From NCBI GenBank assembly GCA_018378775.1, contig JAGZWV010000010.1:1-41756 (forward strand): a stretch of 41,756 nucleotides of DNA, in the 5' to 3' direction. Origin of the DNA: Collinsella sp. (GTDB taxonomy: Bacteria > Actinomycetota > Coriobacteriia > Coriobacteriales > Coriobacteriaceae). This document shows positions 24,468 through 34,105 of the stretch, piece after piece. The notes under the pieces are model-generated. The model was not told the DNA's origin and did not search any database. It saw only the letters and a list, made by a program, of their open reading frames with translations. Within the stretch, counting starts at the first letter, position 1. The number at the start of each line of letters is the position of its first letter. The translations under genes were made by a program, and so were the position numbers.

Positions 24468-26414
24468 TTAGCTATCGGAATGGCCAGCCGCCGCCTCGGC
24501 GCGCTCGGCATTCCATGCAACGAGCGCCTCGTGGACCGCCTTGGCAACATCGGCAGGTATGCCGCGAACTTTCGCGATCTCTTGCTCGCTCGCCGCGCGC
24601 AAACGCTTCATCGAGCCAAAATGGCGCATAAGGGCACGTTTTCTGGTGGGTCCCACGCCTGGAACGTCATCGAGCACCGAAACCGTCATGGCTTTATCGC
24701 GCAACTCACGGTGGAACGTGATGGCAAATCGGTGGGACTCATCGCGTACCTGTTTAATTAGATAGAGCGAAGCAGACCCGGTCGGCAGCACGACAGGAGT
24801 CTCGTCCCAAGGCACAAAAACTTCCTCGTCGGCCTTCGCCAAGCCACAAACTGGTATATCGAGCCCAAGAGCCTCAAGTTGCTTGATCGCAGCGGTCAAT
24901 TGCGGCTTACCGCCATCGACAACGAGCAAATCGGGGCGCGAGCCAAAGCGCTCGTCGGCCATGCGCTCGGGAGCATAGCGTCGTCCCAAAACCTCGGACA
25001 TCGACACGAAGTCGTTTGCCTCGTCCAATTCGGCCTGAATTTTAAAACGACGGTACTGGCTCTTGTCGGCGCGCCCGTTGGTAAACACCACCATCGAGGC
25101 GACCGTAAAGGTGCCATGCAGTGTAGAGATATCGAAGCACTCGATACGCAACGGCGGCGATGGCAGCGCCAACGCACTTTCGAGCTCCAGGAGCGCTTGA
25201 TTGGTGCGGTCGTCAGCGTACCCCGTTCGCATCATGTAGCGCATGAGGGCATGGCGCGCATTTTTGGATGCCATATCGAGCAGACGGTGCTTTTCGCCAC
25301 GCTGCGGCCTATGGAGATGGCAGGAACGCTCACGCTTGCCCGCAAGCCACTCCCCCAGCGCCTCCGCATCCTCAAGCTCGACGGAAAGGTTGACCTCAGC
25401 TGGAATATCAGCCGTCTCGTCGTAATAGCGCTTAAGAAAGCCCGACTGGAGCTCTTCCTCGTCAACATCAAGACCCTTGTCGAGAATGAACTCGCAGGTG
25501 CGAACTGTTCGGCCCTCGCGAACGACGAAGACGCAAGCGGCGGAGATGGTCTCCTCGCGATAGAACCCGATGACATCGATATCGACACTGGAGGGAAAAA
25601 CGACTTGCTGACGATCGTCCAGACCCCTGATGACCTCCAAACGACGTTTGACGCGTGCCGCGCGCTCAAAGTCGAGCGCCTCGGCGGCATCCGTCATCTC
25701 GGAGGTCAGCTCATCGACGACATCCTTGCGATGGCCCGACAAAAAGCGCTCGACACGCTTGACGTTCTTGGCATAGTCTGCCGGGGAAATCGCGCCGACA
25801 CACGCACCCGGGCCGCGCCCGACATGGTAGTCAAAGCAGGGACGCCCGTTTTGTGCGCAAATCATATTGACGATGTCTTCCTCGCCCTTGTGGGACTCGA
25901 TGGTACGGCGACAACGACGCCACTCCGCACAGGATGCAGAGCAGATGGGGATAACCTTGCGCAGCGTATCTATCGTCTCACGTGCCGCACGGCTATCGGT
26001 ATAGGGTCCAAAATAGCGCGTTCCCGGCTTATGACGCTCACGCGTGTATTTGATCGCGGGATACAGGTCGCCCTTTGTAATGGCGATAAAGGGGTAGCTC
26101 TTATCATCCTTGAGGTCGACGTTAAAGTACGGATGGTACTGGCCGATCAGGTTGCGCTCGAGTACAAGCGCCTCATGCTCGGTTTCGACAACGATGTAGT
26201 CAAAGCTCGCCACCAGCTGCATCATCAGCGGGATCTTTTGACGCTCATCCTGCAGTGTCACGTATTGACGCATGCGGGCGCGCAGGTTTTTCGCCTTGCC
26301 CACGTAGATGACATCGCCCTTGGCATCCTTCCAAAGGTAGCATCCGGGCTGTGTGGGAACGCGCGAAACCTGCTCGGCAAGCGTTGGTATGTTGTCGTGA
26401 CCGGCCACGCGCAC
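24468..26414 (-). CDS. uvrC: Excinuclease ABC subunit C
   Basis: Makes both incisions in nucleotide excision repair (648 aa). The N-terminal GIY-YIG nuclease has GCYLWKDAKGDVIYVGKAKN; the UVR motif that contacts UvrB is near ALDFERAARVKRRLE; the RNase H-like 5' nuclease has ECFDIS and VVFTNG; and the C-terminal HhH pair includes VPGVGPTRKRALMRHF. All expected parts are present. The start is GTG at 26414, directly after the murJ stop, with a weak ribosome site; a second in-frame GTG two codons on has AGTAGGTG before it. Confidence 0.96.
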   Translation of the reverse strand: MRVAGHDNIPTLAEQVSRVPTQPGCYLWKDAKGDVIYVGKAKNLRARMRQYVTLQDERQKIPLMMQLVASFDYIVVETEHEALVLERNLIGQYHPYFNVDLKDDKSYPFIAITKGDLYPAIKYTRERHKPGTRYFGPYTDSRAARETIDTLRKVIPICSASCAEWRRCRRTIESHKGEEDIVNMICAQNGRPCFDYHVGRGPGACVGAISPADYAKNVKRVERFLSGHRKDVVDELTSEMTDAAEALDFERAARVKRRLEVIRGLDDRQQVVFPSSVDIDVIGFYREETISAACVFVVREGRTVRTCEFILDKGLDVDEEELQSGFLKRYYDETADIPAEVNLSVELEDAEALGEWLAGKRERSCHLHRPQRGEKHRLLDMASKNARHALMRYMMRTGYADDRTNQALLELESALALPSPPLRIECFDISTLHGTFTVASMVVFTNGRADKSQYRRFKIQAELDEANDFVSMSEVLGRRYAPERMADERFGSRPDLLVVDGGKPQLTAAIKQLEALGLDIPVCGLAKADEEVFVPWDETPVVLPTGSASLYLIKQVRDESHRFAITFHRELRDKAMTVSVLDDVPGVGPTRKRALMRHFGSMKRLRAASEQEIAKVRGIPADVAKAVHEALVAWNAERAEAAAGHSDS

Positions 26415-28097
26415 CTACTTGCGACGAAGCAGCGCCGAGACCTCGGGCATCTTAAGGACGACGGCAAGGCCAAAGGTAACAACAAGCGAGGCGACACCCG
26501 CAACGCAAACGTAGCCAAGAGTAATCAGAATCGAGCCGCCAAGTGCCCCGACAAAGTGTTCAAGCGCCCACATGACGCCGGCGCCTGCGGCAGCACCTAG
26601 GCCACCGAGCAAAAGGCCAAAGAAACCGCCATGTAGGATAGATTTGACCTGAAGGCCACGCAGGCGACGACGCAGCCACCACAGCGAACAGCCGACCAAG
26701 ATCACGTAGTCGACGACATACGAAAGCGCGATTGCCGGCATACCGAAGCCCAGCACAACGCCAAACAGCAGAACCGAGCCGGCCTGGCCGATGGCGGAAT
26801 ACAGGCAATAGCGGCTATAGGGCTTCATGTCGAGCAAGGCAGAGAAGCTCTTCTGCATCAACACGACCACGCCGTAGAGCGGCAGCGAGAGCGCCAGGTA
26901 GACAAGGTACTCGGACACCAGAGCCACGCCGGATTCATCGAACTTGCCAGCACAGTAGATCATATTGAGCGGACGTGCGAAGACAATCAGGTACAGTGCG
27001 AACGGAATCAGGAAGAACAGCATCTGGGCGACGCCACGCGAAATGCCCGTGCGAACGCTGTCGTAATCCTTCTCCTGTGCGTCATGAGAGAGCTCGGTAT
27101 AGAGCGCCGTCGAAAGCGAGGCGGCAATCAGCGCGTAGGGCAGCGTGTACCACAGGCGCGCATAGGCGATGACGGAAGGACCCGTCTCGGGCTGGACCAC
27201 CAGCGCGGCAGCGTTGGTGATAGAAGTCGAGACAAACATGCACACCGTGGCGAGCAGCGTCGGGATACCGAGCGCAATCGTCTGGCGCAGCGCGGGGTCC
27301 TTAAAGTCGATATGGATATGGGGATGCACGCCGTGCTTGCCAAGCGCGGGAATCTGACATGCCATCTGAACAAAGACACCGAGGGTCGTACCGGCCGCAA
27401 TCAAGATGATGCCGGCACATTCGCCAAACTGTGCGGACACGGGCGCAAAACCCATAAAGCTCGCAATGACGATCACATTGTTGAGGACCGGGGCAAACGT
27501 CGACCAGAAGTAGTCGCGGTGTGCGTTGAGAACGCCCGAGAACACCGAGCCCAAACCATAAAACAGAATCTGGATGGCAAAGAAACGGAACATGAACGCA
27601 GCGGTATCCATGCTGCCACCGTCACCCGAAAGGAACGATTGCGTCCAGATAAAGCCCGGGGCGAACACGGTCCCCAGCAACGAAATGCCACCCAGCACTA
27701 AAAGCAGAATGCCGAGCAGGTTGCCCACGTACTCGTTCGAGGCCTCGCGACCCTGCTCACGCCTCACGCCCATGTACACGGGCAAAAACGCCGTCACGAG
27801 CATGCCGCCCATCACGAGTTCGTAGAGCATATTGGGCAGGTTGTTGGCGACCTGATAGGAGGACGAGAGCAGCGACATGCCGATAGCGGCCGCCATTGCC
27901 CACGTGCGGATAAAACCGGTGACGCGAGACACGATAGTCAGGATGGTCATAAGCCCGGCAGAACGACCAACCGTGGAGTAGTCCGACGAGCCCATGTCGT
28001 CAGTGTCATCTCGCGACGAAGAAGCTTCGGATGAGGGTGTCTGAGGCGCAGATTCTTTTGCAAAATGAGCTCCGCGCTTCAATTCTTCCTGCGGCAT
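26415..28097 (-). CDS. murJ: Lipid II flippase MurJ
   Basis: Integral membrane protein (560 aa) of the MOP superfamily that moves lipid II across the membrane for peptidoglycan synthesis. A polar Ser/Asp-rich cytoplasmic head of about 45 residues precedes the first helix; the family start is SRVTGFIRTWAMA, with ANNLPNMLYELVMGGMLVTAFLPVY next. Around 14 hydrophobic segments follow. It begins 3 bases after the ybaK stop and ends against uvrC, so ybaK-murJ-uvrC is one operon. Confidence 0.94.
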   Translation of the reverse strand: MPQEELKRGAHFAKESAPQTPSSEASSSRDDTDDMGSSDYSTVGRSAGLMTILTIVSRVTGFIRTWAMAAAIGMSLLSSSYQVANNLPNMLYELVMGGMLVTAFLPVYMGVRREQGREASNEYVGNLLGILLLVLGGISLLGTVFAPGFIWTQSFLSGDGGSMDTAAFMFRFFAIQILFYGLGSVFSGVLNAHRDYFWSTFAPVLNNVIVIASFMGFAPVSAQFGECAGIILIAAGTTLGVFVQMACQIPALGKHGVHPHIHIDFKDPALRQTIALGIPTLLATVCMFVSTSITNAAALVVQPETGPSVIAYARLWYTLPYALIAASLSTALYTELSHDAQEKDYDSVRTGISRGVAQMLFFLIPFALYLIVFARPLNMIYCAGKFDESGVALVSEYLVYLALSLPLYGVVVLMQKSFSALLDMKPYSRYCLYSAIGQAGSVLLFGVVLGFGMPAIALSYVVDYVILVGCSLWWLRRRLRGLQVKSILHGGFFGLLLGGLGAAAGAGVMWALEHFVGALGGSILITLGYVCVAGVASLVVTFGLAVVLKMPEVSALLRRK

Positions 28098-28100
28098 CGC

Positions 28101-28601
28101 TCAGTCCTCTCTCGTAATCGCGGCAACCGTCGCCCCGCAAAATGCAATTAAATCATCGGGTGCAAGCTCGAGCTGATAACCACGCTTGCCTCCCGAAATA
28201 AAAATGGTATCCCAAAGGACGCATGTCTCATCAATGAGCGTCCGGTAGCGTTTTTTCATACCGACCGGGCTGCAGCCGCCGCGAACGTAGCCAGTCGCCG
28301 CAAGCAAATCCTTCACATGCATCATGGCCAAGGACTTCTCCCCCGCGGCACGCGCGGCGGACTTTAGATCGAGCTCGTCGGCAACAGGGATGCAGCACAC
28401 GACATAGTCGTTGGACGGTGTCACGCAGACCAAAGTCTTAAATCCTTGACCGGGCTCCTCGCCAAGCTGCTCCGAAATCGCGACCCCCAGGCCCACCGAC
28501 TCATCACCATCGTCTTCGTACGTATGTAGAACATAGGAAATGCCGGCGCTTTCCAGCTCGCGCATCGCATTGGTTTTTGGCGTCTTTACAGCCTTTGCCA
28601 T
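28101..28601 (-). CDS. ybaK: YbaK/EbsC-family Cys-tRNA(Pro) deacylase
   Basis: Editing-type protein (166 aa) that hydrolyses cysteine wrongly attached to tRNA-Pro. The order KTPKTNAMRELESAGISY, then FKTLVC, then VRGGCSPVGMKK and FISGGKRGYQLEL is typical of YbaK. The ATG at 28601 has GGAAAGGA upstream; the longer frame adds 32 residues unlike the family. First gene of ybaK-murJ-uvrC. Confidence 0.9.
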   Translation of the reverse strand: MAKAVKTPKTNAMRELESAGISYVLHTYEDDGDESVGLGVAISEQLGEEPGQGFKTLVCVTPSNDYVVCCIPVADELDLKSAARAAGEKSLAMMHVKDLLAATGYVRGGCSPVGMKKRYRTLIDETCVLWDTIFISGGKRGYQLELAPDDLIAFCGATVAAITRED

Positions 28602-28682
28602 GACATATCCTTTCCCTCGCATTCGGACGCAAAGATTAAGTATATGTCCAATTCGGCTGCATACGTCACTTCGACACAGCAA

Positions 28683-28713
28683 GCGCCATCGAATCACAAG
28701 GAGTCGATGGCGC
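28683..28713 (-). terminator. Hairpin after uvrA
   Basis: GCGCCATCGA (28683-28692) pairs perfectly with TCGATGGCGC (28704-28713), loop 11 bases, 21 bases after the uvrA stop. The minus-strand tail has few U, so termination may be weak. Confidence 0.6.
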
Positions 28714-28733
28714 CCATAAACTGAATCGCCTAT

Positions 28734-31613
28734 TTATTGAGCATCAAGTTGAGCCTGACGCTCCCGGTCACGCCTGAGCAACGGCGCCAAAAACTTGCCC
28801 GTATAACTCTGCGGACAGCCCGCAACCTGCTCCGGTGTGCCCGAAACCACGACGGTTCCGCCGCCGTTACCGCCCTCGGGACCCATATCGATCAGGCGGT
28901 CGGCAACCTTGATGACATCAAGGTTGTGTTCAATCACCAGCACCGTGTTGCCCGCATCGACCAAGCGCTGCAGCACATCGAGCAGCTGGCGGACGTCCTC
29001 AAAATGAAGGCCGGTCGTCGGCTCGTCCAAAATATAGAACGTCTTGCCCGTCTGGCGTCGATGAAGCTCCTTGGCGAGTTTCACACGCTGCGCCTCGCCA
29101 CCCGAAAGCGTCGTGGCGGGCTGGCCCAGGCTCACGTAGCCCAAGCCTACATCGTACAGCGTCTGAAGCTTGCGCTTAATCTGCGGGATATTCCCAAAGA
29201 AAGCCAGTGCCTCGGTGACGCTCATGTCAAGTACGTCCGAGATGGTCTTGCCACGGTAGGTGACCTCGAGTGTCTCGCGGTTGTAGCGTTTACCGCCGCA
29301 AACTTCGCAGGGAACGTAGATATCGGGAAGGAAGTGCATCTCGATCTTGATCTGTCCGTCGCCCTTGCACGCTTCACAGCGCCCGCCACTCACATTAAAG
29401 GAGAAACGACCCGGCGAGTAGCCGCGCGCCTTCGACTCCGGCGTACTCGCAAACAGCGCGCGAAGATCATCCCACAGGCCGATATAGGTAGCAGGGTTGG
29501 AACGCGGCGTGCGGCCAATCGGCGACTGGTCGATATCGATAACCTTATCGATACACTCGATGCCCTCGATTTTCTTATACGGACCCACAGGGCGCGTCGA
29601 ACGGTGAATGGCATTCGTAAGGGCAGGCGCAATGGTGTCGGTAACCAGGGAGCTCTTGCCCGATCCCGACACGCCGGTAACAACCGTAAGCGTACCAAAC
29701 TCGATCTTGGCGGTAACGTTTTTGAGGTTGTTGGCTCGAGCGCCCGTAATTTTAAGGCAGCCGCGACCGGGCTTGCGCCGTTCATCAGGCACCCGGATCA
29801 TTCGTTTGCCGGTCAGATAAGCGCCCGTCATCGACTCAGGACAAGCCATAATATCGGCAGGCGTTCCCGCCGCGACTACGTGTCCGCCGTTGACGCCGGC
29901 GCCGGGCCCCATGTCGATCACGTAGTCGGCGGCACGGATTGTATCCTCGTCGTGTTCGACGACGATAACGGTATTGCCGATATCGCGCAGGCGCTCGAGC
30001 GTCTTGATCAGGCGCTCGTTGTCACGCTGATGAAGACCGATCGAGGGCTCATCCAGAATATAGAGCACGCCCATGAGACCCGCGCCGATCTGCGTTGCCA
30101 GGCGAATACGCTGCGCCTCGCCACCAGAAAGCGTCGCCGAGGCACGATCGAGCGTCAGATAGTCGAGTCCAACATCGACCAGAAAACGCAAGCGCTCCAG
30201 GATTTCCTTGACGATGCGCCCGCCGATAAACTGTTGGCGCTCGGTGAGCTCCAGGCCCTCAAAAAACTCGAGCGACTCACGGCACGACAGGCAACAAACC
30301 TCGTAAATGGACTTGCCGCCCACGGTGACGGCGAGCATCTCAGGGCGCAAACGAGCGCCGTGGCAGCTCGAGCACGGTTCCTCGCGAATGTACTTCTCCA
30401 AGCGCGCCTTGGTGTTCTCGTTCGTCGTCTCGGTATAGCGTTCGTACAGGATGTTGCGAACGCCCGAAAACTTGGTATCCCACTGGCTACGACGTCCGTC
30501 GAGCTTTTGGTAGTCAACCGAGATCTTCGTATCGCCCAGGCCATCCAAGAATGCACGACGTACGCGAGGGGGCAAGTCCTCCCACGGCGTATCGGTGCCC
30601 ACCTTAAAGTGTTTACAGACCGCAGCAAAAATCTGCGGGTAGTAGTTCGAATTGCCAAACAGGCTACCAAAGACTCCGTCGGCAATGGACTTCGAGGGGT
30701 CCTCGATCAGCGCCTCGGCATCAACGGTTTTCTTAAAGCCCAGGCCATCGCACTCAGGACATGCGCCATAGGGAGCGTTAAACGAAAAATCACGCGGCTG
30801 AAGATCGTCAATGGAGTGTCCATGCTCCGGGCACGCCAAGGCCAACGAATACTCCAGCAGCTCGCCCTCGGTCCCCTCGGGAGCATCACGATCGGGCAGC
30901 ATGTACACGTTTACATTGCCGTGAGCCAGCGCGGTCGCCTGCTCAACAGACTCGGCGATACGGCCCAGAGAATTCTCACGGATCACGATGCGATCGACCA
31001 CGACCTCGATATCGTGCTTGAACTTCTTGTCCAGATCGATCGGATCGTCGAGCGAGCGCACTTCGCCGTCGACACGCACGCGGCTAAAGCCCTCGGCGCG
31101 AAGGTCCTCAAACAGTTTGGTGTACTCGCCTTTTCGCCCGCGCACCACCGGTGCCAGCACAAACGCGCGGCGACCCTCCCCCGCCGCCAAGACTTTGTCG
31201 GCAACCTGGTCGGTCGTCTGGCGCTCAATGACGCGGCCGCATTCGGGACAGTGCGGGGTGCCCACACGGGCGAACAGCAGGCGCAGATAGTCATAAATCT
31301 CGGTTACGGTGCCAACCGTCGAGCGAGGGTTTTTAGACGTCGTCTTTTGGTCGATCGACACCGCCGGCGAAAGGCCGTCGATTGAATCCAAGTCGGGCTT
31401 GTCCATCTGGCCCAAAAACTGACGCGCATAGCTCGAAAGGCTCTCGACGTAACGGCGCTGGCCCTCGGCATAGATGGTATCGAACGCCAGTGAGCTCTTG
31501 CCCGATCCGGAAAGACCAGTTATGACCACGAGCTGGTCACGCGGAATGGAAACGTCGATATCGCGCAGGTTATGCTCGCGCGCGCCGCGAATAACGATAG
31601 AAGAATCAGACAT
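28734..31613 (-). CDS. uvrA: Excinuclease ABC subunit A
   Basis: DNA damage sensor of nucleotide excision repair (959 aa). Two ABC modules are intact: GLSGSGKSSLAFDT near residue 33 and GVSGSGKSSLVTDT in the second half, signatures LSGGEAQRIRLA and LSGGEAQRVKLA, and Walker B segments YILDEPSIGLH and YILDEPTTGLH. Zinc-binding cysteine pairs appear in CPECGRV, CPECDGLG, CSSCHGARL, CEACKGDGQ and CEVCGGKRY. A LexA-box-like site lies upstream. Confidence 0.97.
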   Translation of the reverse strand: MSDSSIVIRGAREHNLRDIDVSIPRDQLVVITGLSGSGKSSLAFDTIYAEGQRRYVESLSSYARQFLGQMDKPDLDSIDGLSPAVSIDQKTTSKNPRSTVGTVTEIYDYLRLLFARVGTPHCPECGRVIERQTTDQVADKVLAAGEGRRAFVLAPVVRGRKGEYTKLFEDLRAEGFSRVRVDGEVRSLDDPIDLDKKFKHDIEVVVDRIVIRENSLGRIAESVEQATALAHGNVNVYMLPDRDAPEGTEGELLEYSLALACPEHGHSIDDLQPRDFSFNAPYGACPECDGLGFKKTVDAEALIEDPSKSIADGVFGSLFGNSNYYPQIFAAVCKHFKVGTDTPWEDLPPRVRRAFLDGLGDTKISVDYQKLDGRRSQWDTKFSGVRNILYERYTETTNENTKARLEKYIREEPCSSCHGARLRPEMLAVTVGGKSIYEVCCLSCRESLEFFEGLELTERQQFIGGRIVKEILERLRFLVDVGLDYLTLDRASATLSGGEAQRIRLATQIGAGLMGVLYILDEPSIGLHQRDNERLIKTLERLRDIGNTVIVVEHDEDTIRAADYVIDMGPGAGVNGGHVVAAGTPADIMACPESMTGAYLTGKRMIRVPDERRKPGRGCLKITGARANNLKNVTAKIEFGTLTVVTGVSGSGKSSLVTDTIAPALTNAIHRSTRPVGPYKKIEGIECIDKVIDIDQSPIGRTPRSNPATYIGLWDDLRALFASTPESKARGYSPGRFSFNVSGGRCEACKGDGQIKIEMHFLPDIYVPCEVCGGKRYNRETLEVTYRGKTISDVLDMSVTEALAFFGNIPQIKRKLQTLYDVGLGYVSLGQPATTLSGGEAQRVKLAKELHRRQTGKTFYILDEPTTGLHFEDVRQLLDVLQRLVDAGNTVLVIEHNLDVIKVADRLIDMGPEGGNGGGTVVVSGTPEQVAGCPQSYTGKFLAPLLRRDRERQAQLDAQ

Positions 31614-31674
31614 GGAAGCTCCTTGCCTCCTATAACCTCAAATCACACTGTCGATGAGTTTAGCGCACTCAACG

Positions 31675-31688
31675 CGCACAGATGTTCG
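31675..31688. promoter_or_regulatory. LexA (SOS) box candidate upstream of uvrA
   Basis: CGCACAGATGTTCG differs at one position from the Gram-positive/actinobacterial LexA core CGAAC-N4-GTTCG. It lies 62-75 bases before the uvrA start and about 120 bases before the divergent LTA-synthase-like gene. Confidence 0.5.
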
Positions 31689-31806
31689 TAATACAAGATT
31701 CGCAGACCTTTTGCTTTGCGTATCGGGTGCTTTGTTTCTCGAAATGCCGTGGAAAGGTTAGAGTAATCTAAAACTGAACTTAATTTGCTGTAACAGAGGA
31801 ACGTCC

Positions 31807-33960
31807 ATGACCGAAGATATCCCCCTTGAAATCACTTCGAGTGGCATGGCCAATCTGCCCATATTCATCGCCGTCCTTATCGTGGCCGCCGTCGTCGTGC
31901 GCGTGTATTTTTCAATCAAACACAACGAAAAACCGCCCATTGCCCGCGTCTTTTGGTGCGCGATGCTCCTCATCCCGCTCGGCATGGTAGCTGCATGGAT
32001 TACGAATCAATTGCTCGTAAATGAGGACTGTTCCCTATGGGTCCTTTCTTATTCGGTGCTCGGTGCTGCCGCCGTCATACTTCTTGTCGAGCCCTTGGTT
32101 TCGGGACTTATCGACCAAACCGATCTTGCGACGGGAACGGTTGCCTGTATTTGCCGCGACATCCTTGTCGTCGCCGCTGTTTCAGCGCTCTCGTTCGTTT
32201 CACTCGAAATTGCCTGCAACGAAACGTTCTATCGCATTCCCGCCAACTCATTCGGGTTTTCCGTTGGGCTGCTCGCGACGGTCCTGCTCTCCCTTTATTT
32301 GCTGGGACAGCGTCATGGAGGAGTCATGGCCCTCGTGCCCGTCGTCTGTTGTACCCTTGGCATTGCCGAGCACTTCGTCATAACGTTTAAAGGCGAGGCC
32401 ATCCTGCCGAGCGACATTTTGGCATTGGGCACCGCAATGGAAGTAAGTGAGGGATATGAGTTCACCTTCACTGCAGGAATCGTAACCTCACTCGCCCTGC
32501 TGGAGATTTCCCTGGGGCTTCTTTCGCTTATCCGACCGCGAAAGCTCCGTACGCCCGCCCATGTCTTCCCCGCAATCGCCGCTAACCTCTGCGCTTTTCT
32601 GCTAGTGACCGTTGTGGGGCTCTTGGGCTTTTCCAACATCGACTTGGAGCAGTCGCTGGATTTTGGATTTGACCGTTGGCAGCCCATCACCACGTATGCG
32701 TCTCAGGGTTTTATCACTTCGTTCACCGAAATGGTCAACGAGTTGCCCATTGAAAAGCCCGAAGACTATACGCCCGATGAGGCGCAGAGCATCGAGCAGG
32801 AGCTCGCCGCCGCCTACGACAGCACGTATGGCTCGAGCGAGCAGCGCGCGGCGGCCGTTGCCCAGTTCAATGAAATCAAGCCGACGATTGTTGCCGTCAT
32901 GAACGAGAGTTTTAGCGACCTTTCGTGCCTTGAGCAGCTCCAGGCGGCCGGGTACACCGGTCCCGCATTCTACAACTCGCTTCCCGACACACTTGTTCGC
33001 GGCACCATGCTCGCTTCGGTCACCGGTGGCGGAACGGCGAACTCCGAATTCGAATTTTTGACCGGAGCGACAACGGCCTTTGTCGGATTAGGCAAAATCC
33101 CCTATCAGCTGTATCAGATGAATGGCGTCAACAGCCTGGCAAAGGACCTTAAAGAGCTCGGGTATACCACTACCGCTATGCACCCGCAAAACCCCGTCAA
33201 CTACCATCGAGATAAAATCTATCAGCAGCTGGGTTTTGGAGACTTTCTTTCAATCGGCGATTTCGAAGGTGCGCCCTATTATCATGCCGGCGTATGCGAC
33301 TACGCCACCTACGACAAGATACTCGACCTGCTCAGAACCGACGAAGCCCCGCAGTTCATCTTTGACGTCACGATGCAAAATCACGGCGGCTACGACTATG
33401 GCACCGTTCCCGCCGAAGAGCTGACAAACTATTGGGTCGAGGGAGCCAGCGAGGGCGCTAATAGCGCACTCAATACCTATCTCACCTGCATCAATGCATC
33501 CGACCGGGACCTCGAGTACTTTATCAATGAGCTCCGCAATATCGGCAGACCGGTTGTTCTTGTCTTTTTTGGCGACCATCAGCCGAGCGCCGCAACGACT
33601 CTCAACGACGAGCTGTACCCTCAGGAAGATACGGCAAGCCACGCTTTCCGTATCTATCAGTCGACCTATTTCGTCTGGGCCAACTATGAAATCGCCGGCA
33701 ATACCGAGCTCAACGTCTACGACACCGTCGGGGCAAACGAGATTGCAGCTATTACCCTTAATAAGATTGGCGCCCCGCTCACTGACTATCAAAAGGCCCT
33801 GCTTGCAACAAGGTCAGATGTGCCCACCATCAATGTCGCCGGCTATATTGGTGCCGACGGGCTGCGCTACGACTTGGAATCTGAAGACAGCCCATACGCC
33901 TCGACGATCGACAAGCTGCAGCGCATGCAATACCTCGAGTTCGCCAGCAAAGTTCAGTAA
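31807..33960 (+). CDS. LTA-synthase-family membrane sulfatase-fold enzyme
   Basis: Membrane enzyme (717 aa) of the LtaS/phosphoglycerol transferase family. About eight hydrophobic segments fill residues 16-275, followed by an extracytoplasmic sulfatase-fold domain. Metal and catalytic residues are present: Glu367 in MNESFSD, nucleophile Thr410 in GGGTANSEFEFLTG, His526 in QNHGGYD and Asp590-His591 in FFGDHQPS. It probably transfers glycerol phosphate to a lipoteichoic-acid-like or lipoglycan polymer; the exact acceptor is unknown. AGAGGAA precedes the ATG. It is transcribed divergently from uvrA and starts the plus-strand block. The extra TM count over the usual five is notable. Confidence 0.87.
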   Translation: MTEDIPLEITSSGMANLPIFIAVLIVAAVVVRVYFSIKHNEKPPIARVFWCAMLLIPLGMVAAWITNQLLVNEDCSLWVLSYSVLGAAAVILLVEPLVSGLIDQTDLATGTVACICRDILVVAAVSALSFVSLEIACNETFYRIPANSFGFSVGLLATVLLSLYLLGQRHGGVMALVPVVCCTLGIAEHFVITFKGEAILPSDILALGTAMEVSEGYEFTFTAGIVTSLALLEISLGLLSLIRPRKLRTPAHVFPAIAANLCAFLLVTVVGLLGFSNIDLEQSLDFGFDRWQPITTYASQGFITSFTEMVNELPIEKPEDYTPDEAQSIEQELAAAYDSTYGSSEQRAAAVAQFNEIKPTIVAVMNESFSDLSCLEQLQAAGYTGPAFYNSLPDTLVRGTMLASVTGGGTANSEFEFLTGATTAFVGLGKIPYQLYQMNGVNSLAKDLKELGYTTTAMHPQNPVNYHRDKIYQQLGFGDFLSIGDFEGAPYYHAGVCDYATYDKILDLLRTDEAPQFIFDVTMQNHGGYDYGTVPAEELTNYWVEGASEGANSALNTYLTCINASDRDLEYFINELRNIGRPVVLVFFGDHQPSAATTLNDELYPQEDTASHAFRIYQSTYFVWANYEIAGNTELNVYDTVGANEIAAITLNKIGAPLTDYQKALLATRSDVPTINVAGYIGADGLRYDLESEDSPYASTIDKLQRMQYLEFASKVQ

Positions 33961-34020
33961 GCCCGCCCATTCGCTTGGACCCATCGTATTGCAAGCACGC
34001 TCGGCCCAAATGCATCGCAA

Positions 34021-34050
34021 ATGACTCCCGCTCGCAAACGAGGGTACAAT
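34021..34050 (+). promoter_or_regulatory. Promoter candidate for the mrp operon
   Basis: ATGACT (34021-34026), 18 bases, then TACAAT (34045-34050). Both boxes match four or five of six consensus bases. The expected leader is about 50 bases. Confidence 0.45.
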
Positions 34051-34069
34051 GACGCTCGTGTCACACCGC

Positions 34070-34083
34070 GGGGCTCCGGCCCC
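34070..34083 (+). other. Small UNCG-tetraloop hairpin in the mrp leader
   Basis: GGGGC pairs with GCCCC around TCCG, a UNCG-type loop closed by C-G. It lies between the promoter candidate and the mrp ribosome binding site AAAGGAG. Confidence 0.45.
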
Positions 34084-34105
34084 AACATATACAAAGGAGT
34101 CAAAC

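Noticed and set aside
28737..31385. A plus-strand open frame of 882 codons opposite uvrA
   Set aside because: Shadow of uvrA, which has all its motifs; the antisense product has no recognisable domain or ribosome site.
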